Assembly: GCF_032883915.1 (NCBI RefSeq)
Contig: NZ_CP120717.1
Span: 5,844,501 to 5,908,500 of the forward strand
Length of the DNA stretch: 64,000 bases
Reading direction: 5' to 3'
Source: Endozoicomonas sp. 8E
GTDB taxonomy: Bacteria; Pseudomonadota; Gammaproteobacteria; Pseudomonadales; Endozoicomonadaceae
This document shows, in pieces, positions 9,054 to 16,416 of the stretch. The translations under genes were made by a program, and so were the position numbers. Numbering within the stretch: position 1 is the stretch's first letter; each line of letters opens with the position of its first letter. Below the pieces are notes generated by a model. It ran no database searches, had not been told where the DNA came from, and saw nothing but the letters and a program-made list of their open reading frames with translations.

Positions 9054-10310
9054 ATGATTAAGAAGCCTCTATTTGCGGCACTGCTGTTGTTGTCTGTCAC
9101 CTGCCGGGCTCAGGTATTAACAGAACGTTATATTGTTGAGATTCAACAAAATACTGGCTCTCCAGACGAAAGCTTTTCTATCAAACAGCATGATCTGCAT
9201 AAATTACTGCTCCCCCCTGCAACCATTGCTAACACCAACGGCCATCCAGTCCGGGATTTCCCGGTAAATGACACGGCATTTGGGCTCAGCGTTCACGGGC
9301 TGAAAACGGTCATTATTGAGTCGATTTCGTGGCATTTGCTTTACAGCACGCCTCTGCTGGTTGCTTACGAACTGTTCCTGACTACCCACGACACCTCTCA
9401 AAGCCCCAAAATTTATTCGCGACTAGCTGTGGAAGCGTTTATCGCTGTCGGCTGGCTTTTAAACAGTTATTGGAACCCCGACTCATCGATGTTTAACACG
9501 ATTGGAGAACTGCAGGCGAGTCAGGATTATCCGTTCGCGATCAACACTATGATGCTCAGCCCCGCAGATAACCAACAGCATGACCTGCGGTCAAAATCAT
9601 CCAGCCAGCAAGCTTCAGGGACGGGCACCCGGCTTATGGGCACTTTCACCAGCCACGAGCATTATGCCTCTTGCGGCCGTAAAAGAGACCCTGAACTAAA
9701 CCAACACACTTTTGGTTTAAATTGTTTCGCAGATGACTGTAATGGCGTTTGTCAATTCCGACAGGCAGGAGCAAGACCGGGAAAGAGGTCAAGGCTCAAT
9801 AAGGACTTCGACCGACAGCCCCCTTGCAATGAGTTACCGTCACCCTTCCCGCCAGGAACTTCAGAAACACAAGAAATAACAACACATACTACAAAATCAT
9901 CCCAATTGGGTCAGAGCCAACCTCATTTTTCCAAAACAGGCACAATACAAACCCTGTCAGAAGACCAAGGTCTAACGGATTATGACCCTCCGTCGGATGA
10001 CGATCCCCTGTCCGATGACGACCTCATTTCAGATGACGATCCTCTGCCCGATGACGACCCCATTTCGAATGATGATCCCCTTTCAGATGAAGAACCTCTG
10101 TCGGATGATGATGAACCCCTGTCGGATGATGATGAACCCCTGTCGGATGACGAGAGCGATTACTTCATTGAACCACCAACCTGTGACATAGTATTGGGCA
10201 GGAGGGACGGCCAGTGGGAGATATGCGGGAAGGTCTGCGAGCCTTTTGAATCCCTGTCGGAACACAAAAGCACTCACCGAAGACGCCAGCCTTTTGATAT
10301 GGACGAGTAG
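9054..10310 (+). CDS. Array member 5: family protein with Asp-rich repeat and a single C2H2 finger
   Basis: The 418-residue protein starts MIKKPLFAALLLLSVTC at ATG 9054, with a GATGTAAGAATAAA leader like those of members 1-3. The signal sequence, two hydrophobic segments and Cys cluster (LNCFADDCNGVC) are present. A strongly acidic stretch at about residues 312-368 is built from irregular repeats of DDDPLS and DDEPLS type. One finger (C-x13-C-x12-H-x3-H) lies at about 377-408, and the protein ends RRRQPFDMDE. The His spacing x3 is the form other members use only in their last finger, so this gene may retain just the terminal finger. The acidic stretch could bind calcium or be a spacer; nothing decides this. 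Confidence 0.87.
   Translation: MIKKPLFAALLLLSVTCRAQVLTERYIVEIQQNTGSPDESFSIKQHDLHKLLLPPATIANTNGHPVRDFPVNDTAFGLSVHGLKTVIIESISWHLLYSTPLLVAYELFLTTHDTSQSPKIYSRLAVEAFIAVGWLLNSYWNPDSSMFNTIGELQASQDYPFAINTMMLSPADNQQHDLRSKSSSQQASGTGTRLMGTFTSHEHYASCGRKRDPELNQHTFGLNCFADDCNGVCQFRQAGARPGKRSRLNKDFDRQPPCNELPSPFPPGTSETQEITTHTTKSSQLGQSQPHFSKTGTIQTLSEDQGLTDYDPPSDDDPLSDDDLISDDDPLPDDDPISNDDPLSDEEPLSDDDEPLSDDDEPLSDDESDYFIEPPTCDIVLGRRDGQWEICGKVCEPFESLSEHKSTHRRRQPFDMDE
9990..10158 (+). repeat. Asp-rich coding repeat in member 5
   Basis: Imperfect 15- to 18-bp units based on TCGGATGACGATCCCCTG are repeated about nine times and encode (S/P)DDDP(L/I). The last two units (TCGGATGATGATGAACCCCTG) are identical 21-bp copies, a sign of recent slippage. 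Confidence 0.8.
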
Positions 10311-10328
10311 GATAACCTCAGTCCTAAT

Positions 10329-12320
10329 ATGACACCTACTCTATCGAGACTCTCTTTTTTCATAAGGTGGTCTACCCTTCTTCTCTGTAAACAGGAATGC
10401 AAGTATAGAATCATTAATCACTCACTCGTTACAGCACAGCTATTGCTGCTACTGTTGTCTCTAATCTGCCAGGCCGAACCGTGGACAGGACGTTTTACCG
10501 TTGAACTTGAACAGAATGAATACTTTCCAAACCAAAGCTTTTCTATAAAGTGTGGCCAGCCTGCAGTGTCCGGAAAGCCATCAGGCATTGCCAGCGCAGA
10601 CGCCTGTTTCGGATCAGCTTCGCCGTCTGATGACAAACGACACAAACCTGAGTGTAACGGGATAACAACGATCCTTATCGATTCGATTTCGTCGCAATGG
10701 TTTTATTCTACTAACCTGCTGGTTGCTTACGAACTGACCCTGACCACTAAAGATGCCGCTCTGAGTGCTAACCCCTATTCATGGCTACCTTTAGAAACGT
10801 TTGTCGCTGTCGGCTGGCTTTTAAAAAGTTATTGGAGCCCCGGTTCACCCCTGTTAAACACGATGGAACAACAGGGGCCATCTATGTTGTCACAGGTAGA
10901 TAACGGGTTTTCAGTCATTACTGTGATGTTTAACTCTGGACATAACCAACAACAAGGCCAACCATCAGAATCATCCCGCCAACAAGCCCCTGCAGCCAAC
11001 AACCAGCCCACTGGCTCTTTCGCAAGGCCACTGCATTCCGACTTTGGCGGCGGTAGCCAGAGCCCTGAACAAAACCAGCATACTTTGAGTTTAAATTGTT
11101 TCGTCCATCCCTGTTATGGCGTTTGTAAATTCCGACAAACATCCGAAAGCGCCGAGGCTGCTGAATGGCAGCTGAACATCCTGGAAAGTTTGACAAGCTA
11201 CACTGAAAAAACACCCAAACAAAGCTCATGCCCTCATTTGGCCGGTGGATACTGCTTTAGTTGCATGGATCATTTTGATCCTGTAGATCCGGAACAAACC
11301 AAGCCTTTCAAAACAATTAATGATCTTGCTGACGTTCAATTCCAATGCAATTCTGGTCAACTATTTCAAGCGTATGGCTCTGATAGCAACCCAGACAATA
11401 GCTGCGATACAATAAGATCAATGAGCACAGTAGCAGTCTGCATAAAGCCCCCTGCCGAGTCACTCAACCTTCAAAGTCTTTCCGAAGAAGCGGGGATTCC
11501 CTATACGGTGAACCAGACAGGCATACCACAAGAGAGGGTAACGCCTGAGAACGCTCTATCCGGAATAACACATTGCTATCAAGCCCTCTCCTGTGACGTC
11601 AAAATGGTCGGGGAAGATGGGCAGCGGCTATGCGGGAGGCTTTTCAAGAATGCTCAAACCCTGTCAAATCACAAAAATAGATGCCACACCGGACAAAAAA
11701 GCTGTACTGCAACTATCGTCGGTAATGATGGCCTGCAACAGCCATGCGGGAGGCTATTCAAAAATGTTCAAGCTCTGTCAACTCACAAACAGAGATACCA
11801 TACCGGACAAAAAAACTGTAATAAAACTGTCGTCGGGAATGATGGCAATCAGCATCCATGCGGGATGGCCTTCAAGAATGCTCAAGCCCTGGCGGATCAC
11901 AAAAGACTAGTGCATACCGGACAACGAATTTGTAACGTAATCCTGGTCAGGGAGGATGGCCTGCAGCAACCATGCGGAAGGGTCTGCAAGAATTCCAGAG
12001 CCCTGTCGGATCATAGAAGCGTATACCACACCAGCCAAAGAGCCTGCAGTATCATAGTGTTCGGAGAAGATGGCCTTCAGCGGCCATGCGGAAAGCTCTG
12101 CAGGAATAATAAATCTCTGTCAGATCACAAAAGAAGTGTCCATAGCGGGCAAAAAACCTGTGATGTGATAGAAATCGGAGAAGATGGACGGTCGTCGCCA
12201 TGCGGAAAAATTTGCACGAGTGCCAAAACCCTGGAGGATCACAGAAGAAAACATCGAAAACGCAAGCCTGCCAGTGTGGTCCGGAACAAACCTCAGACCT
12301 CAAAAAGTTATATTGAATAA
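10329..12320 (+). CDS. Array member 6: exported protein with six tandem C2H2 fingers
   Basis: This is the first member with the expanded form. From ATG 10329 the product is 663 residues. The family signal sequence (RIINHSLVTAQLLLLLLSLICQA) begins some 28 codons later, so translation may start near 10413, where an ATT replaces the early members' second codon. After the N-terminal domain, a second Cys cluster appears (CPHLAGGYCFSCMDHF), which replaces the RING position. Six intact fingers lie from about residue 422; the first three carry Phe in the core position (CGRLF, CGMAF) and the later ones Cys. The first finger has one residue less between its Cys. The last finger has H-x3-H and is followed by RKRKPASV. 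Confidence 0.88.
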   Translation: MTPTLSRLSFFIRWSTLLLCKQECKYRIINHSLVTAQLLLLLLSLICQAEPWTGRFTVELEQNEYFPNQSFSIKCGQPAVSGKPSGIASADACFGSASPSDDKRHKPECNGITTILIDSISSQWFYSTNLLVAYELTLTTKDAALSANPYSWLPLETFVAVGWLLKSYWSPGSPLLNTMEQQGPSMLSQVDNGFSVITVMFNSGHNQQQGQPSESSRQQAPAANNQPTGSFARPLHSDFGGGSQSPEQNQHTLSLNCFVHPCYGVCKFRQTSESAEAAEWQLNILESLTSYTEKTPKQSSCPHLAGGYCFSCMDHFDPVDPEQTKPFKTINDLADVQFQCNSGQLFQAYGSDSNPDNSCDTIRSMSTVAVCIKPPAESLNLQSLSEEAGIPYTVNQTGIPQERVTPENALSGITHCYQALSCDVKMVGEDGQRLCGRLFKNAQTLSNHKNRCHTGQKSCTATIVGNDGLQQPCGRLFKNVQALSTHKQRYHTGQKNCNKTVVGNDGNQHPCGMAFKNAQALADHKRLVHTGQRICNVILVREDGLQQPCGRVCKNSRALSDHRSVYHTSQRACSIIVFGEDGLQRPCGKLCRNNKSLSDHKRSVHSGQKTCDVIEIGEDGRSSPCGKICTSAKTLEDHRRKHRKRKPASVVRNKPQTSKSYIE

Positions 12321-12470
12321 GTAAAAATCTGATCTACCTCCCGCCCTTTCGAGGCTCTTGCAAAACTCTGGTTCCCATGCTCAGGAGGGTGGTCTACTCT
12401 TCCTCACTGTACACCAGAAAGCAAGGATAGAATTATTACTCACTCACTCTTTGCGACACCTCTGCTACTT

Positions 12471-14147
12471 ATGCTGATGTTGCCTGTCGTCTGCCAGGCC
12501 GAAGCGTCAACAAGACGTTTTATTTTCGAGCTTGCACAGGATGCAAGCTCTTCAAACCAGATTTTTTCTATACAGCGTGAACTGCCTGTATTACCGATCA
12601 AAAGGTTAGACATTGTCGATACAAACGACTACACATGGTCAGATTTACCATCGAATGAAAAACGACAGAGACATGACGATTACGGGTTTAAAGCGACCAC
12701 CATTGAATCGTTTTCATGGCAATGGCTTTACACCACGAATCTGCTGGCTGCTTATGGACTGATCCTGGCCAGAAAGGATAACCCTTTACCTTATTCATGG
12801 GTACTGGTGGAATCGGTTATCGCTGTTGGATGGCTTTTAAAGAGCTATTGGAACTCGTATTCACCACTGTTTAACCCAATTGGACAAAAAGAGGCAAGTC
12901 AGGAATACACCTTTACGATCATCACTATGATGTCCGGCTCTGAACACGCGCAACATCAGGGCCAACCTTCAGAATCATCGGGGCAGCAAGCTCCACAGGT
13001 CACCACTCATCCTATAGGTTATTTCACTGCTTCTCTTAATTCTGAGTTTGGCGACGGTAACCAGGAGCCTCAAGAAGACTTACATACTTTGGGTTTACAT
13101 TGTTTCGTCCGCCCCTGTCGTGGCGTTTGTACATTGCGACCATCATCCCTTGTTAGTGAGCCCGCTGAATCGCCGCTGAACTCCATAGAAAGTTCGACAG
13201 GCGACCAGAAATTCTCAATAACAGCAGAAGCTGTCTCTACAATTGACCCTGCCTGGCCACTCGATGATGGTGACTTGATTATAATCAATGGGCTACTCAA
13301 TCTTCGTGATCAAAGTCCTTTCAAAGGAACCGTTACTTCCCGTGCGCTCACTCATTGCCAACAAGCCCTCTCGAATCGAAAAGACAACACCGGACAGTAT
13401 ACCTGTGACGCCACCGTGGTCGCTGAGGATGATCAGCAGCGACCATGCGGAAAGGTTTCCAAGAATGCATCATCTCTAGCGGTTCACAAAAGCAAATACC
13501 ACACAGGGCAACAAACCTGTGCCGAAAAAGTGTTCCGGGAGGATGGCCAGCTGCAGTCATGCGGGAAGGTCTTCAAGAATGCTCGTGCCTTGTGGAATCA
13601 CAAAGAAAGATGCCACACCGGACAGCAAGCTTGTGACATGATCGAAGTCGGGGAAGATGGTCAGCAGCGGCCATGCGGGAAGGTCTGCAAGAATTCTCAA
13701 GCTCTGTCGAATCACAAATACAATTACCACAGCGGGCAACAAATCTGCAATGTAAAAATACTCAAAGAGGATGGCCAACAGCGGCTATGCGGGAAGATCT
13801 GCAAGAATGTCCAAGTCCTTTCGGATCATAAAAGAAGAGCCCACACCGGTAAACAAACATGTGACTTGATCATGATCAGGGAGGATGGTCAACCGCGGCC
13901 GTGCGGAACAGTCTGCAGGAGTTCCAGAAATCTGACGGATCACAAAAGAAGAAAGCACACCGGGCAACAAACCTGTAACCTAATAGTATTCGGGAAGGGA
14001 CGTCGGCAGGGGCCATGCGGAAAGGTCTGCAAGGGTGTTCAAGCCCTATCGGATCACAAAAGAGTACATCGAAAGCGCAAGCCTGCGGACGTGGACCAGA
14101 ACGATAACCTCGGTCCTCAAGAAAAAAATAAATCACTAATGCTCTGA
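12471..14147 (+). CDS. Array member 7: exported protein with six C2H2 fingers
   Basis: The product is 558 residues from ATG 12471, which gives a short signal sequence MLMLPVVCQA. The homologous codons continue upstream to an ATT at 12435 (ATT ACT CAC TCA). The N-terminal domain is complete, with the Cys cluster LHCFVRPCRGVC. The linker before the fingers is short and lacks the second Cys cluster. Six intact fingers start near residue 312; the first has Ser at the core position (CGKVS) and one linker is TGKQ. The tail is RKRKPADV. The ribosome site AAGGA lies just before the ATT. Confidence 0.88.
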   Translation: MLMLPVVCQAEASTRRFIFELAQDASSSNQIFSIQRELPVLPIKRLDIVDTNDYTWSDLPSNEKRQRHDDYGFKATTIESFSWQWLYTTNLLAAYGLILARKDNPLPYSWVLVESVIAVGWLLKSYWNSYSPLFNPIGQKEASQEYTFTIITMMSGSEHAQHQGQPSESSGQQAPQVTTHPIGYFTASLNSEFGDGNQEPQEDLHTLGLHCFVRPCRGVCTLRPSSLVSEPAESPLNSIESSTGDQKFSITAEAVSTIDPAWPLDDGDLIIINGLLNLRDQSPFKGTVTSRALTHCQQALSNRKDNTGQYTCDATVVAEDDQQRPCGKVSKNASSLAVHKSKYHTGQQTCAEKVFREDGQLQSCGKVFKNARALWNHKERCHTGQQACDMIEVGEDGQQRPCGKVCKNSQALSNHKYNYHSGQQICNVKILKEDGQQRLCGKICKNVQVLSDHKRRAHTGKQTCDLIMIREDGQPRPCGTVCRSSRNLTDHKRRKHTGQQTCNLIVFGKGRRQGPCGKVCKGVQALSDHKRVHRKRKPADVDQNDNLGPQEKNKSLML

Positions 14148-14169
14148 ATCCGCCCTTTCATGTAGTGAT

Positions 14170-14206
14170 CTATCCTTTCTCTCTGAAGACCAGAAGGCAG
14201 GGATAG
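14170..14206 (+). promoter_or_regulatory. Inverted repeat covering the ribosome site, member 8
   Basis: CTATCCTT (14170-14177) can pair with AGGGATAG (14199-14206) through one G-U pair. The 3' arm is the ribosome-binding sequence. The loop is 21 nt. Confidence 0.5.
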
Positions 14207-14240
14207 AACTATTAAACACTCACTCTTTTCAGCGCTGCTA

Positions 14241-16283
14241 TTGCACATACTGTCGTTATCTGTCGTTTGTCAGACAGGACTATATACAGGACATCACATT
14301 GTAAAGTTTCAAAAAAATACAGATTCCCCTAATCAGAGCTTTTCTGTAAAGCCTGACCTGAATAGATTCCAGGGAACCTCTTCAGTCATTTCCCATATAA
14401 ACGGCTATACAGAATCCGATTGGCCGCCTGACAACAAACGACAAAACTCGTTCAGTCACAAGATAAAAACGAACCTTATTCATTCGATTTCATGGCAGTT
14501 GCTTTCCACCATTCACTTGCTGTTCGCTTACCAACTGATCCTGACCACCAAAGACGCCTCACCAGGCCCGGCCCCTCTTTCATGGCTTCCCTCAGAACTG
14601 ATTATCGATGTCGGTTGGCTTTTAAAAGGCTGCTGGAAACCCGATTTAGCAATTTTTAACCCAATGGAACAACTTAATCTGATCGAACGACAAGAGGCGA
14701 GTCAGGATCACACATTTACGGCTATTACCCTGATGTTTAGCTCTGGACATAGCCCGCAACAATACCCTCCATCAGCATCATACGGCCAACAAGTCCCACA
14801 AGTCACTACCCGGACTACCGGCTCTTTTCCCTCCTCTCAGTATTCTGGCTCTGGCAGCGGTGGGGAAGATCCTGAACAACACCGGCATACTTTGGGCTTA
14901 AATTGTTTCATCTATCCCTGTCATGGCTTTTGTCAATTTCGATCATCATTCGATAACCGGGGGTCAGATGAATGGCCTCTGAATTCCGTAGAAAGATCAT
15001 GCCCCCATCTGGCTAACGGATATTGCTTTAGTTGCATGGATCGTTTTGATTCTGAAAACGCTACACATTCCCGACAAAGCTTATCTTTCGGAACATTGAA
15101 TGATTCCACTCATCGCCAACACGACTCTGATCATCTATCTGTACCAAAGGACTATGACATTGACAGCAATCCAGCCAATAGCTGCAACCCTTCAGAATCA
15201 GAGAGTAAAGTGGGCAGCAAAACAACTTACCCTGCTGTACAACAAACCTGCGACGTGACTGTAGTCGGAAAATATGGCCAGCTAAATCAGTACAGGAAGG
15301 CCCGCAAAAATGCTCAAAATCTGTTATCCCACAAAAGGAACATCCACAGCGGGCAAAGAACCTGTTTCATGACAGTGGTCGGGGAAGACGGCCAACAGCG
15401 GTCATGCGGCAAGGTCTGCAGAAATGCTCAATCTCTTTCAACTCACAGAAGCAGATATCATTCCGGGCAAAAAACCTGCGGACTGACTACGTACGGGGAG
15501 GATGGCCAGCAGCGGCCATGCGGGATGATCTGCAAGAATATGCAGGCCCTCATTGTTCACAAAAACAACTGCCACACCGAGCGAAAAATCTGCAACGTAA
15601 CAGTGGTCGGGAAGGATGGCCAAAAACAGCCATGCGGGAGGGTCTGCAGTACTGCCCAATCTCTGTGGGGTCATAAGAGCAGATACCATACCGGGCAAAA
15701 AACCTGTGAAGAGATCGTGGTCCGAGAGGATGGTCAGCAGAAGCCATGTGGGAAAGTCTGCAGGAATACTCAAGCCCAGTTGGATCACAAAAAAAATGTC
15801 CACACCGGACCAAAAATCTGTGATGTGACCGTGAACTGGAAAGATGGTCAGCAGCAGCCATGCAGGAAAGTCTGCAAGAATGTTCAAGCCCTGGTGGACC
15901 ACAAAAGAAAAGTCCATACCAGACAACAAACCTGTAACATGACAGTGATCGGAAAGAATGGTCTGCAGCAGCCATGTGGAAAAGTATCCAGAAATGCCAT
16001 GGCTCTGTCGATACACAAAAGCAAATTCCACAGCGGGCAAAAAACCTGTGAAGTAACCATAGTCGGGGAAGATGACCAACCGCGACCATGCAGGACGGTC
16101 TGCAAAAATGCAAGCGCCCTCTCATATCACAAAATCAAAGTCCATAGTGGGCAAAAAGTCTGTCATGCGATGCTGGTCGGAAAAGATGATCCACAACAAC
16201 CATGTGGAAAGATGGGCAGGAATACCAGAGCGCTGACTGATAACAAAAGAGCACATCGAAAACGCAAGCCTGATAGCACATAA
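14241..16283 (+). CDS. Array member 8: exported protein with nine finger units
   Basis: From TTG 14241 the product is 680 residues, but this start removes the first ten codons of the signal sequence; the conserved ATT is at 14211. The signal ends VVCQT. The second Cys cluster (CPHLANGYCFSCMDRF) is present. Nine finger units run from about residue 337. The first has lost its second Cys (LNQYRKARKN) and the ninth has Asn for the first His (LTDNKRAH), leaving seven intact. It is notable that both outermost units are the damaged ones. The tail is RKRKPDST. Confidence 0.87.
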   Translation: MHILSLSVVCQTGLYTGHHIVKFQKNTDSPNQSFSVKPDLNRFQGTSSVISHINGYTESDWPPDNKRQNSFSHKIKTNLIHSISWQLLSTIHLLFAYQLILTTKDASPGPAPLSWLPSELIIDVGWLLKGCWKPDLAIFNPMEQLNLIERQEASQDHTFTAITLMFSSGHSPQQYPPSASYGQQVPQVTTRTTGSFPSSQYSGSGSGGEDPEQHRHTLGLNCFIYPCHGFCQFRSSFDNRGSDEWPLNSVERSCPHLANGYCFSCMDRFDSENATHSRQSLSFGTLNDSTHRQHDSDHLSVPKDYDIDSNPANSCNPSESESKVGSKTTYPAVQQTCDVTVVGKYGQLNQYRKARKNAQNLLSHKRNIHSGQRTCFMTVVGEDGQQRSCGKVCRNAQSLSTHRSRYHSGQKTCGLTTYGEDGQQRPCGMICKNMQALIVHKNNCHTERKICNVTVVGKDGQKQPCGRVCSTAQSLWGHKSRYHTGQKTCEEIVVREDGQQKPCGKVCRNTQAQLDHKKNVHTGPKICDVTVNWKDGQQQPCRKVCKNVQALVDHKRKVHTRQQTCNMTVIGKNGLQQPCGKVSRNAMALSIHKSKFHSGQKTCEVTIVGEDDQPRPCRTVCKNASALSYHKIKVHSGQKVCHAMLVGKDDPQQPCGKMGRNTRALTDNKRAHRKRKPDST

Positions 16284-16416
16284 CTTCAAACCTTAATCTA
16301 AACAACACCTTTATGAGGAAGACACAAAAACAATCCTATTTTCTTGATATATCCTTCGTCTCTGTCAGTCATAAGGCAAGGCTAGAATTATCAAACACTT
16401 ACTCTTTACGACACTG

